In this document: positions 56,087-64,000 of the stretch, one piece after another | Numbering within the stretch: position 1 is the first letter of the stretch | How the letters are laid out: each line of letters opens with the position of its first letter | Source: Azospirillum sp. TSH58 | GTDB lineage: Bacteria > Pseudomonadota > Alphaproteobacteria > Azospirillales > Azospirillaceae | Direction of reading: 5' to 3' | DNA length: 64,000 bases | NCBI RefSeq assembly: GCF_003119115.1 | Contig: NZ_CP022366.1 | Coordinates: 343,001-407,000 of the forward strand | The notes under the pieces: generated by a model | Seen by the model: the letters and a program-made list of their open reading frames with translations, nothing else | Told to the model about the DNA's origin: nothing | Databases searched by the model: none | Program-made: the position numbers and the translations under genes

Positions 56087-56866
56087 TCACCCCGCCAGCC
56101 GCGCCTCGCCGACCCCGCGGCCGAACCCCACGTAGCCCGGCAGCGCCCGGCGCGCCGGCAGGGCCGGGGCAGGGTCCTCATGCTCGGGCGGTGCCTCGAA
56201 CTTGTAGCCGCGTCCGTAGACGGTCTCGATGTAGCGGGCGCCGCCGGTGGCCTCGGCGATCTTCTTGCGGAGCTTGCAGATGTAGACGTCGATGACCTTG
56301 TCGAGCGGGTCGGCGCCGGACAGGCCGTAGACCTCGTCGTAGATGTGCTCCTTGGAGACCACGCGGCGGTGGTGGGCGGCCAGCACGCCGAGGATGGCGT
56401 GCTCGCGCTGGCTCAGCCGCAGCCGCTCGCCGCCGACCTCCGGGTCGCGTCCGTCGAGGAACACCGTCAACTGGCCCACCCGCACCGCGTTGCTCAGCAG
56501 GCCGCGCGAGCGCCGCCGCGCCACCTCGATGCGCGCCCGCACCTCGGCGCTGACCACCGGCTTGACCAGCACGTCGTCGGCCCCGGCGTGGAGAAGTTCC
56601 ACCGTCGTCGCCACGCAGCGCCGGTCGAGCAGGCAGAGGATCGCCGCCCCGACCTGATGCGCCCGCAGCGCCGCCACGCAGCGCGCCGGGTCGTCGACGC
56701 TGCCCAGCACGATGGCGTCGTAGCCAAGCCCCTCGGCGCCCTGCTGTTGCAGAAGTTCCTCCAGCCCGGCCCAGTCCTGGCGGTCGTAGCGGATCTTCCC
56801 CATGCCGAGCTGACGGCCGAGCGCGTCGGCGATCAGGGGGTTCGGTTCAACCAGGACAGCACGCAT
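56087..56866 (-). CDS. Atypical CtrA/OmpR-type response regulator lacking phospho-acceptor Asp
   Basis: 259 aa. A receiver-like domain (1 to about 118) precedes a winged-helix domain (about 130-224) with LRLSQREHAILGVLAAHH, DKVIDVYICKLRKKIAEATG and ARYIETVYGRGYKFEAP, very close to the CtrA DNA-binding domain. The receiver has VEPNP in place of the acidic pair, and the beta-3 end reads YDAIVLGSVDD, so residue 55 is Gly where CtrA has the phospho-Asp; Lys102 (VLVKP) is kept. It should not be phosphorylated in the normal way. Rem/FtcR-type motility regulators of rhizobia and Brucella are similar orphan OmpR-like proteins in flagellar loci, so a motility role is plausible. Met at 56866 fits the receiver start. 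Confidence 0.85.
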   Translation of the reverse strand: MRAVLVEPNPLIADALGRQLGMGKIRYDRQDWAGLEELLQQQGAEGLGYDAIVLGSVDDPARCVAALRAHQVGAAILCLLDRRCVATTVELLHAGADDVLVKPVVSAEVRARIEVARRRSRGLLSNAVRVGQLTVFLDGRDPEVGGERLRLSQREHAILGVLAAHHRRVVSKEHIYDEVYGLSGADPLDKVIDVYICKLRKKIAEATGGARYIETVYGRGYKFEAPPEHEDPAPALPARRALPGYVGFGRGVGEARLAG

Positions 56867-57018
56867 GGGGTTCTCCGCAGCATCGGATCGGCCAGGGCGA
56901 TTGTTTTGCTTTTTAGGAAAAGTCTTTTTCGCGCCTGCAAACATCATTCAAAAAACCAATCGAAATCCGTACTGTCAATCGTTGGTGTTAATACCTTGGC
57001 GAGAGTCGGGAGTCGGCG

Positions 57019-57033
57019 TTAAAGCGGTTTTAA
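57019..57033. promoter_or_regulatory. CtrA-type box TTAA-N7-TTAA
   Basis: TTAAAGCGGTTTTAA matches the CtrA consensus exactly. A third TTAA follows at 57040-57043, and an overlapping 12-bp palindrome GGTTTTAAAACC lies at 57026-57037. The box is about 150 bp upstream of the atypical CtrA-like regulator gene (leftward) and about 185 bp upstream of the coiled-coil gene (rightward). The rest of the 351-bp gap 56867-57217 is AT-rich at its left and shows no gene. Confidence 0.6.
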
Positions 57034-57217
57034 AACCCGTTAACAGACCTGATTTTGGAAAATTTGCCGACGAAATCCATGCAAATGCGAGATGAATTCT
57101 CGGCTTTGTTTTTTCCGGGCCGCTTCTGGCCCTGGCCTATGGAAAAAAGGTTCCTGTGCGCGGCGCGCGGGACGCGCTACTGTGGCGCTGCAGGCCCGAC
57201 TGTCAGGATAAGCCGCG

Positions 57218-58036
57218 ATGACCGAGATAATGCCGCTCTCCAACGCCGAGGACACGCCGCCTCCGCCCGCGGCACCGGCCAAGCGGGCCACGCGTCAGCG
57301 CACGGCGAAGGCGCCGTCGGAGGAAACCACGCAACTGCTGCGCGTCTACGGGGATCAGGTCGCCACGCTCGGCGAACAGATCGCCAAGGCGGAGGCCGCG
57401 GCGGACAGCGAACGGGCGGAACGGCTGCGGGTGATCGCCGAGCACGCGTCCGAACGCGAACGCTGGCGCGAGGCCATCGGGCAGGTGGAGCGGGCGCGCT
57501 CCGGGGAGATCGGGACCCTCCAGGGCGACCGCGAGGCGGAGCGCGAGCGCATCAACCAGCTCGTCGAGACGCTGATCGCCGAGACCTCGGCGCGCGAGCA
57601 GGGGATGGCCCGCGCGCTCCAGGACGCGGAGGACCGCCTGTCCGCGGTGAACGCGGAGATCGCCGCCCTGCGCCTGTCCCATGCGGTGGCCCTGGACCGG
57701 CTGCAGGCCGACCGGGAGGCGGAGCGCAAGCGCATCGGCGACCTCGTGGAACGGCTGATCGCCGACACGGAGGTGCGGGAACGCGGCTTCCGTCAGCGCA
57801 TCGAGGCGGCGGACCGCCGCGTCGAGGAGGCGCAGGCGGCGTTGGAGCAGGAACGCCGGACCAGCGCCGATCTGGAAAAGCGGCTGGAGCGGCTGACCGG
57901 CACGCTGGACGGCCTGCGCCGCGACCGCGAGGCCGAGGTCGCCGCCTACGAGGCGATGCGCGACCAGTGCCGCGTCCTGGTGACCGAACTGGCGCGGCGG
58001 CAGCGCCCCTGGTGGCGCCGGATGTTCCGCCGCTGA
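57218..58036 (+). CDS. Coiled-coil protein of unknown function
   Basis: 272 aa. A Lys/Pro/Ala-rich N-terminus (about 1-35) is followed by an almost continuous charged coiled coil (about 36-255) rich in Ala, Glu and Arg, with internal repetition of phrases of the type DREAERxRIxxLVExLIAxTxxRE at about 104-127 and 166-189. The C-terminus is Arg/Trp-rich (RRQRPWWRRMFRR), which may touch membrane or nucleic acid. It has an AGGA site before ATG 57218. It shares the upstream region with the atypical CtrA-like regulator. No enzymatic motif; role unknown, and KfrA-like coiled-coil similarity is possible but unproven. Confidence 0.7.
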   Translation: MTEIMPLSNAEDTPPPPAAPAKRATRQRTAKAPSEETTQLLRVYGDQVATLGEQIAKAEAAADSERAERLRVIAEHASERERWREAIGQVERARSGEIGTLQGDREAERERINQLVETLIAETSAREQGMARALQDAEDRLSAVNAEIAALRLSHAVALDRLQADREAERKRIGDLVERLIADTEVRERGFRQRIEAADRRVEEAQAALEQERRTSADLEKRLERLTGTLDGLRRDREAEVAAYEAMRDQCRVLVTELARRQRPWWRRMFRR

Positions 58037-58052
58037 TTTTTACGCGTCGCCT

Positions 58053-58298
58053 CTATTCGTCTTTGTCATCGCCGCCGCGGAAGGGCGCGGTCGCCACATG
58101 GGCCGTGGCCGACACCACGTCGCCCGCGACGCTGACCGCGGACCCGGCGACGCTGGCCGCCGTGTCCACCGTGGCGACCACCACGCCGCAACCGGTCAGA
58201 AGCAAGGCCGCCGGGAGAAGCAGGACGGCGGCGGACAAGCCGAAGCGGGGCAGGCCGAAGCGGGGCAGGCCGGAGCGGGACAAGGAGGAGCGGCGCAT
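58053..58298 (-). CDS. Small predicted lipoprotein
   Basis: 81 aa. Arg-rich N-terminus, hydrophobic core (LSAAVLLLPAALLLTGC) with lipobox LTGC (Cys37), then a short Ala/Val-rich mature part (VVVATVDTAASVAGSAVSVA) and an acidic tail GGDDKDE. The N-terminus contains a direct repeat LPRFG LPRFG from duplicated DNA, so the true start may be further in. Convergent with the coiled-coil gene, 16 bp apart. Function unknown. Confidence 0.65.
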   Translation of the reverse strand: MRRSSLSRSGLPRFGLPRFGLSAAVLLLPAALLLTGCGVVVATVDTAASVAGSAVSVAGDVVSATAHVATAPFRGGDDKDE

Positions 58299-58475
58299 GG
58301 TCTTCGACCTTCGAAAGGGTGACGCCGCTCCACTATGCCCCGGACGCGCGGTGGCGCGCCTGTGACCAAACGGCGGCGCTCATGCTGGCACGCCGCCGTA
58401 TCGCTGCCAAGTGGTCCGTGCTTACGTCAGGGCTCCGAACTCAGTTAACAACGCCAATCGAGACGACGTTCATTC

Positions 58476-58600
58476 CTTCTCCCCCCTGGGGAGACGGTTA
58501 GGATGAGGGGGCGGCCGAAGGCCGGATCAGCCCTGCAAAGCGGCGGCGTTTCCCCCTCACCGGCCCTCCGGGCCACCCTCTCCCCTGAGGGGAGAGGGTT
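58476..58600. repeat. REP-like GC-rich palindromic element
   Basis: Near-complementary ends (CTCCCCCCTGGGGAGA; GAGGGGG at 58504-58510; CCCCCTCACCGGCC at 58551-58564) surround two internal hairpins, including a perfect 10-bp stem CCCTCTCCCC / GGGGAGAGGG at 58575-58597 with a TGA loop. The sequence style matches short interspersed palindromes seen between genes in this kind of genome. It fills most of the 58299-58649 gap, which otherwise holds no gene. Confidence 0.65.
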
Positions 58601-58649
58601 ATTCGATGCAGGGTGAGCCGACCATGAACCTGAGTTCGGAGCCCTGTGC

Positions 58650-59333
58650 TTACGTCCGCTTCCGGAAGACCATGCGCCGCATCGGCTGGTCGAAGGCGGT
58701 CATTCCCTCGGCGTCGGTCCGCCCGTTGGCGGCGAAGCGGCGGCGAACCTCGGCCTCCACCGGTGGCAGGCGCTCGCGCCGCGCCGGGTCGACGGCGGTG
58801 ACGTGGGTCAGGTAGTGATCGGCGTCGCGGTAGCGCACCACCGTGCCGTAGACCGTCTCGTCCACCGCCTGCAGCGGCAGCGGCGGGTGCTTCAGCGTGT
58901 CGTAGGCGGCGGCGCGCACCTCCGTCTCGTCCTCGATGGGCAGGATGACCTCGAAATAGGCGCCGTCGGCGATCGGCTCCACCACCACCAGCGTGCCGCC
59001 GGGCTTGAGCGCCCGCGCCGCCTCGGCCATCGCGTCGGCCATGACCGCCAGCGGCAGATGGTGGAAGCTGTTGGAGTAGACGATGGCGTCCACCGACGCG
59101 TCCTCCAGCGGCAGCGCCTCGCCCTTGCCGACGCGGTAGTCGGCGCCGGCCACCGGCTCCGCCTTGCGGGCGCGGGCGAGCTGGCCCTCGCTGATCTCGA
59201 TGCCGATGGCCCGGGCGCCGAGCCCCGCGAAATGGCGGGTCAGCGATCCGTCGCCGCAGCCGACATCCACCACGGTCCGGTCCCGTGGGTCCAGAACCTC
59301 GGCCAGGGCGTCCTTCAAGGTCATCGTCGTCAT
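58650..59333 (-). CDS. Class I SAM-dependent methyltransferase
   Basis: 227 aa of the Methyltransf_11/25 type. Motif I is VVDVGCGDGSLTRHFAGLGA (about 19-38) with the acidic end GIEIS. Motif II region EALPLEDASVDAIVYSNSFH and motif III ALKPGGTLVVVEPIADG follow. The C-terminal part has HYLTHVTAVDPARRERL. Substrate unknown. It lies 61 bp after the predicted hydrolase on the same strand. Confidence 0.85.
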   Translation of the reverse strand: MTTMTLKDALAEVLDPRDRTVVDVGCGDGSLTRHFAGLGARAIGIEISEGQLARARKAEPVAGADYRVGKGEALPLEDASVDAIVYSNSFHHLPLAVMADAMAEAARALKPGGTLVVVEPIADGAYFEVILPIEDETEVRAAAYDTLKHPPLPLQAVDETVYGTVVRYRDADHYLTHVTAVDPARRERLPPVEAEVRRRFAANGRTDAEGMTAFDQPMRRMVFRKRT

Positions 59334-59394
59334 GGTGCGTTTCCGTTTTTCTTGATGGTTGGCATCTGTTGGGCGACTTCCCGGCCCCTGCGGG

Positions 59395-60435
59395 TCAGGG
59401 CGCGGTGTTCAGCGTCCGCCGGAAATAGTCGAGGACCTCGTCGTTCAGCCGCGCGTGGAAGCCGGCGCGGTCGAAGCCCGGCGGGTCCTGCACCGTCGCG
59501 CCGAAGCGGGCGGCGGCGCTGGCCGGGACCGGCGTCAGGAAGGCGTAATGGCCGGCGCCGGGGACGAGGTCGTATTCCGGCGGCCGGGGCAGCAGGCCGC
59601 GCACCCGCGCCACCTGGAGGGCGCCGCTCTCGTCGCCCTTCTCCGCCTCGTACAGCCGGACCGGGACGGTGACGCGGGACAGCGCGCCGTCCCCGAACAG
59701 CGCGCCGACCGGGTCCATCAGCAGCAGCGACCGGATGCGGGGATCGGTGGCGGCCTCCAGCCGCTTCGGCGAGGTCGCGGCGGCGGTCTTGGCGCCCGCC
59801 GGGCAGAGGCTGCGGTCGTCGGGATGGGTGGCGCAGACCTGGGCCAGCCGCCCCGGATCGGCGACCCCGCCCGCCGCCGCCAGCGCCGCATGGCCACCGG
59901 CCGCGTAGCCGAGCACGCCGATGCGCTGCCGGTCCACCCGGAAGCCCATGGGCGAGGAATCGAGCACGGCGTCCAGCGCCGCGCGGAGCTGCAGCGGCAA
60001 TTCCGGCCACAGCGGCACGGTGCCGATCCGGTCGCCCTTGCCGGCCCGGGGGTCCGCGTCCGGTTCCATGCCGCCGAGGTGGGTCACCATGGCGGTCATC
60101 ATCCCGCGCCGCGCCAGGAACAGGGCGACGCTGACCATCGCCAGCCCGTTGCGCGCCGGCCCCTGGGTCATCATCACCAGCGGCACGGAATCCAGCGCCG
60201 GCCCGCCCTCTGGGGCGACGTTGAGGTGATAGGGACCCCGCCGGATCGGCTGGACGTGATCGCGCGTGGGGTAGAGCAGCAGGATCGGCACCGTCTTGCC
60301 CGTGCCCGGATCGGCGTAGGCGATCTGCGACACCGCCGCCCGGAACTGGGCCGGCGTTTCCGCCCGCGCGGGCAGGGCCGGAAGCAGCCCGGTCATCAGA
60401 AGAGCCAGAACCCACCGCCGTGTTCGCCGACCCAT
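59395..60435 (-). CDS. Exported alpha/beta-hydrolase-fold protein with Ala at the nucleophile position
   Basis: 346 aa with a signal peptide (WVLALLMTGLLPALPARAE). The fold resembles secreted dienelactone-hydrolase/lipase-like proteins: PILLLYPTRDH near the N-terminus, the nucleophile-elbow region RIGVLGYAAGGHAALAAAGG, and the catalytic-His region LVPGAGHYAFLTPVP. The elbow reads G-Y-A-A-G (176-180), so the usual serine is Ala178 (codon GCG, one base from TCG). The oxyanion region reads MMTQGP rather than a typical HG. An inactive or binding protein is therefore likely, unless another serine serves. It precedes the methyltransferase gene. Confidence 0.8.
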   Translation of the reverse strand: MGRRTRRWVLALLMTGLLPALPARAETPAQFRAAVSQIAYADPGTGKTVPILLLYPTRDHVQPIRRGPYHLNVAPEGGPALDSVPLVMMTQGPARNGLAMVSVALFLARRGMMTAMVTHLGGMEPDADPRAGKGDRIGTVPLWPELPLQLRAALDAVLDSSPMGFRVDRQRIGVLGYAAGGHAALAAAGGVADPGRLAQVCATHPDDRSLCPAGAKTAAATSPKRLEAATDPRIRSLLLMDPVGALFGDGALSRVTVPVRLYEAEKGDESGALQVARVRGLLPRPPEYDLVPGAGHYAFLTPVPASAAARFGATVQDPPGFDRAGFHARLNDEVLDYFRRTLNTAP

Positions 60436-60633
60436 CGCAACTCCTCCGGCATCACGTCAAGAAGCCTTCCCCGCAGGGGGGAGTGTGGCCGTCTTGCCCG
60501 TCGAACGGCAAGAGCGGCGTTTCCTGCCTGAACAGCGCCGGTCCTGGAATCGTGGCGCCTTGCCAAGGAACGGGCCGGCCTGTACCACGGCGGGGAGCCC
60601 CGCCAACCGCCAAGGCACAGGTCGGCCCATCCC

Positions 60634-61284
60634 ATGTTCGAAAGCTTTCTTCTCGCCTTCACGGCGCTGTTCTCGATCGTCAACCCCATCGGCATGGCGC
60701 TGATCTTCAGCCAGGTGACGGCGGGGCGCAACCACGGCGAGCGGGTGCAGGTCGCCACGCTGGTCGCCGTCTATTCCGCCATCGTCATGCTGGCGGCCCT
60801 GTGGGCGGGGTCCTATGTGCTGAACTTCTTCGGCATCTCGCTGGCGGCGCTGCGGATCGCCGGCGGCTTCGTCGTGGCGGAGCGCGCCTGGGCGCTGCTG
60901 AGCGCGCCGGAAGCGCAGGAGGCCCGCAAGCAGGAGCAGGCCGCCCCGGTGGAGGACGCGAGGGAGTCCGCCTTCTTCCCCCTGACCATCCCCTTCACCA
61001 CCGGCCCCGGCACCATCTCCGTCGCCATCGCGCTGGGCGCCACCCGCCCGGCGGACGCCGCCGGCCTGACGAACTTCTTCATCGGCGTGTCGGCGGCGGC
61101 GCTGGCCATCGCGCTGCTGATCTGGCTGTCCTACCGCTCCGCCGACCGGCTGGTGGAGCTGCTCGGCCACACCCGCGCCCGCGTGCTGACGCGGCTGTTC
61201 GCCTTCCTGCTGCTCTGTGTCGGCGTCCAGATCCTGCTGACCGGCATCCTGGACGCCTTCCCCGTGCTGGCCTCGGGGCGTTGA
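60634..61284 (+). CDS. MarC family integral membrane protein
   Basis: 216 aa with about six TM helices. The N-terminus FLLAFTALFSIVNPIGMALIF, SLAALRIAGGFVVAERAW and the central PLTIPFTTGPGTISVAIALG are the MarC/UPF0056 signatures. A charged loop (PEAQEARKQEQAAPVEDARES) lies in the middle. The family is widespread; its transport activity is unproven and the old multiple-antibiotic-resistance label is not supported. It stands alone between leftward genes; the 198-bp gap upstream holds short inverted repeats only. Confidence 0.92.
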   Translation: MFESFLLAFTALFSIVNPIGMALIFSQVTAGRNHGERVQVATLVAVYSAIVMLAALWAGSYVLNFFGISLAALRIAGGFVVAERAWALLSAPEAQEARKQEQAAPVEDARESAFFPLTIPFTTGPGTISVAIALGATRPADAAGLTNFFIGVSAAALAIALLIWLSYRSADRLVELLGHTRARVLTRLFAFLLLCVGVQILLTGILDAFPVLASGR

Positions 61285-61291
61285 GCCTGAT

Positions 61292-62350
<1,059 letters not shown>

Positions 62351-62690
62351 GGTTTCCTCCTGATCTTTTTTCTTTTTGAAAAGCGGAAACCACCGATGCG
62401 CAAAGCTCGGGCGTTGCGCGCGGAAGGGTTCCGCGCGCCGTGCGGTGGTACGGCGGGTCCGCTTTTCCTTGCCCTGTGCTTCGCCCCTTCTTGATCGGGT
62501 GGGCGGGCGACGGGGCGTTCTCTTGAAGGAAACTAGATGCGCGTGAAAATGCTGGCAAGGCGGATGGTTTGCCGGCCTGCAAAAAGCAAGGAGATGAGCG
62601 CCGGAGCGGTCCGGCGTCGGGAAAGTGTCGCGGACGGGACCGCGAACGATAATTTCCGGTCCGCTCTCAAGACGGGGAGGAAAGCCGGGG
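62351..62690. other. Intergenic region with no convincing gene
   Basis: About 340 bp between the dehydrogenase start and the DUF2076 terminator hairpin. It should hold the dehydrogenase promoter. Open frames here lack ribosome sites and recognisable products. No RNA gene was recognised. Confidence 0.5.
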
Positions 62691-62726
62691 ACCGGCCGGG
62701 CGGTGGGGAGAGGCCGCCCGGCCGGT
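62691..62726 (-). terminator. Hairpin after the DUF2076 gene
   Basis: A perfect 13-bp stem ACCGGCCGGGCGG / CCGCCCGGCCGGT with a 10-nt loop, 11 bp after the gene's stop on the minus strand. No T run follows, so it may terminate weakly or protect the 3' end. Confidence 0.5.
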
Positions 62727-62737
62727 TCCCGCGGGGA

Positions 62738-63349
62738 TCAGAACTCCTCGTCCCCGCCGAAGCCGCCCCAGGAATCCTCTTCGCTGGGAATCTCCTCGGC
62801 GACCTGATCGACGGCGCCCTGGGCCTCCTGGGCGATGGCCTCGCCGCCGCCGGAGAAGGCGCTGGACAGCGCGCTGCCGATCAGCATGCCGCCGGCCACG
62901 CCCATGGCGGTCTGCATGGCGCCGGCCATGAAGCCGCCGCCGGCCCGCTGCGGCTGCTGGGCGTAGGCCGCGACGCGCGGGTCGCCGTAGGCCGGGGCGG
63001 CGCCGGGCGCCTGACCCCAGGGCGAGCCGCCGGGGCGCTGCTGCTGCGGGGCCGGGGCCGGCTTGGCGCCGCCGCCGAACAGGCCGCCGAAGATGCCGCC
63101 ACCGCCGGCCGCCGCGGCCGGGCGCTCCTGAAGCTGGCGCTCCAGCTCCTGGTTCTGGTTCTGCGAGGCGGCCAGCGCCTGCTCCAGCATGACGATGGCC
63201 TGGGCCATCAGGTAGGGCGCGCCCGGCTGGCGGGCGATGGTGTCGCGGATGTGGGCTTCGGCCTGCGGGTCGCGCGGGCCGGACTGGGCCTCGGCCTGAC
63301 GCAGCTTGGCGAAGAGGTCGTCAATGATCTGGCGTTCGGTCTGGTCCAT
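62738..63349 (-). CDS. DUF2076 domain-containing protein
   Basis: 203 aa. The N-terminus MDQTERQIIDDLFAKLRQAE with PYLMAQAIVMLEQALAASQN is the DUF2076 signature. A Gly/Pro/Gln-rich middle (GGGGIFGGLFGGGAKPAPAP) and a Gly-rich hydrophobic segment (AGGGFMAGAMQTAMGVAGGM) follow. The C-terminus is acidic (PSEEDSWGGFGGDEEF). It has no signal peptide; DUF2076 proteins are sometimes called periplasmic ligand-binding sensors, but evidence is slim. The Met chosen begins the conserved domain; the frame upstream is Pro/Thr-rich and unlikely. Confidence 0.85.
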   Translation of the reverse strand: MDQTERQIIDDLFAKLRQAEAQSGPRDPQAEAHIRDTIARQPGAPYLMAQAIVMLEQALAASQNQNQELERQLQERPAAAAGGGGIFGGLFGGGAKPAPAPQQQRPGGSPWGQAPGAAPAYGDPRVAAYAQQPQRAGGGFMAGAMQTAMGVAGGMLIGSALSSAFSGGGEAIAQEAQGAVDQVAEEIPSEEDSWGGFGGDEEF

Positions 63350-63649
63350 GGCGGTGCTCGTGCTCTCGGTGGTTTGAGGGATGGTCCGGTCGCGCCCCGG
63401 CGCGTCGTCCGCCGGGCGGGCGGTGGCGTCCGGAGGGGGCCGGAAAGCTGTGGAGGGTGTGGGAGAGGTCTGGGGATCGCGGGTCCATGGGAGCATTCAG
63501 TCCCTCCAAGTGCGGTCACGCCCGTCGGCGCAAGAGCAGGTGAAGAGATCCGACATCGCGACCACGTCTAAGTCGCCAGAGGGGCCCGGATCACAGGTCC
63601 CGGAGACGTGGGGAGGGCCGGGAAACCTGTCAAGAGAGGGGGGCACCAG
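63350..63649. other. Intergenic region with no convincing gene
   Basis: About 300 bp upstream of the DUF2076 gene, expected to hold its promoter. It is purine-rich on the + strand. No gene or RNA is recognised. Confidence 0.5.
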
Positions 63650-63674
63650 AAAAACAGCGGAAAAAACAGCGCTG
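63650..63674 (-). terminator. Possible terminator after the AI-2E-type gene
   Basis: On the minus strand, CAGCG and CGCTG form a short 5-bp stem followed by TTTTT, with a second T6 run in the loop region, directly after the TAA stop. The short stem makes it weak. Confidence 0.4.
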
Positions 63675-63676
63675 CG

Positions 63677-64000
63677 TTACTCGGGCCGCGTGCGCGCCTC
63701 GAAGCGGCGGCGGTCGCTCTTGTCGCTGAGCACGAAGGCGAAGGGGCGCAGCGCGTCGATGTGGCTGAGCGCGATGGCGATCAGGACGGTCATCGGCACC
63801 GCCAGCACGGTCCCGGCGGCCCCCCACAGCCAGCTCCACAGCAGCAGCGAGCTGACGATCACCAGCGGCGAGATGGCGAGCTGCCGGCCCTCCAGCCGCG
63901 GCCCGATGAAGTTGCCCATCACCTGCTCGATCACCAGCAGGCCGCCCGCGACCATCAGGGCGGTGGTCGAGCCGCCCTGGGCCAGCGCCATCAGCACGGG
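63677..64000 (-). CDS. AI-2E family transporter, C-terminal part (gene runs off the right edge)
   Basis: The last 108 codons of a PerM/AI-2E-type permease. Visible features: a TM helix STTALMVAGGLLVIEQVMGN, the family motif GNFIGPRLEGRQLAISPLVI, and two further TM stretches (IVSSLLLWSWLWGAAGTVLA, VPMTVLIAIALSHIDALRPF). The cytoplasmic tail ends SDRRRFEARTRPE. The frame is open through the window edge, so the true start is outside. Family members are eight-TM transporters of varied substrates; the AI-2 export name should not be taken literally. Confidence 0.88.
   Translation of the reverse strand, partial: PVLMALAQGGSTTALMVAGGLLVIEQVMGNFIGPRLEGRQLAISPLVIVSSLLLWSWLWGAAGTVLAVPMTVLIAIALSHIDALRPFAFVLSDKSDRRRFEARTRPE

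Noticed and set aside
56087..56866. The atypical regulator as true CtrA
   Set aside because: The phospho-acceptor Asp and acidic pocket are missing, and the gene is not in a cell-cycle context; CtrA itself should be elsewhere.
57055..58365. 436-codon forward frame overlapping the coiled-coil gene
   Set aside because: The frame starting at 57218 gives a coherent heptad-rich protein; the other frame is an Arg/Gly-rich shadow.
58319..58501. Short frame of 60 codons upstream of the REP-like element
   Set aside because: No family resemblance or ribosome site, and it runs into the palindrome.

Overview
This is GC-rich DNA with strong G/C third-position bias. Its gene content is typical of a flagellated, nitrate-respiring alphaproteobacterium of the Rhodospirillales/Azospirillum kind. 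Supporting signs are a CtrA-like winged-helix regulator with a TTAA-N7-TTAA box, DUF6468 and MotE-type genes inside the flagellar operon, and a napEDABC operon behind an FNR-type box. The genus is an inference from gene content, not a database match.

Layout. (1) Positions 1-14275: most of a giant secreted surface protein running in from the left edge. It is built of SWM-type, FG-GAP/VCBS and 17 tandem Ig-like repeats and ends in RTX calcium-binding repeats. It carries an apparent -1 frameshift in a C7 run near position 640. A strong terminator and a decayed aminotransferase-like fragment follow. (2) 15023-20628: an MFS transporter, converging on a TPR protein-motA-motB operon. (3) 20772-24487: flgF-flgG-flgA-flgH and a FliL-like gene. 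(4) 24583-28854: napE-napD-napA-napB-napC (periplasmic nitrate reductase) with a perfect FNR/FixK-type palindrome upstream. (5) 28917-43747: an AT-rich promoter island, then a second giant RTX protein of 4795 aa. It has 19 tandem serralysin-C-like units, a nidogen-like (NIDO) domain, Calx-beta domains, a von Willebrand D domain and a terminal RTX block. (6) 43832-54676: two divergent flagellar operons, fliL-fliM-DUF6468-motE-like-fliK-flgD leftwards and fliF-fliH-fliN-fliP-orf-fliG-(FliK-C-like orf) rightwards. (7) 54723-56866: an ECF41-type sigma factor with a small monooxygenase-fold gene, then an atypical CtrA/OmpR-type regulator lacking the phospho-acceptor aspartate. (8) 57019-64000: a coiled-coil protein, a small lipoprotein, a REP-like palindrome, a methyltransferase, a serine-less alpha/beta hydrolase, MarC, a leucine-dehydrogenase-type enzyme, a DUF2076 protein and the end of an AI-2E-type permease.

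How they fit together. The flagellar blocks supply rod (FlgF, FlgG), P-ring chaperone (FlgA), L-ring (FlgH), hook cap (FlgD), hook-length control (FliK), MS-ring (FliF), C-ring (FliG, FliM, FliN), export parts (FliH, FliP) and stator (MotA, MotB). The atypical regulator next to them is a plausible motility regulator. Nap gives periplasmic nitrate reduction fed by quinol through NapC. The two giant RTX proteins look like type I secretion substrates for adhesion or biofilm; no ABC exporter, membrane-fusion or TolC gene for them lies in this window. They share a distinctive module just before their terminal RTX blocks.

Most unusual signals: the tandem serralysin-C architecture with NIDO plus VWD domains in one bacterial protein; the shared pre-RTX module; the poly-C frameshift; the phosphorylation-deaf CtrA-like regulator with a CtrA box upstream; and the hydrolase with Ala at the nucleophile position.
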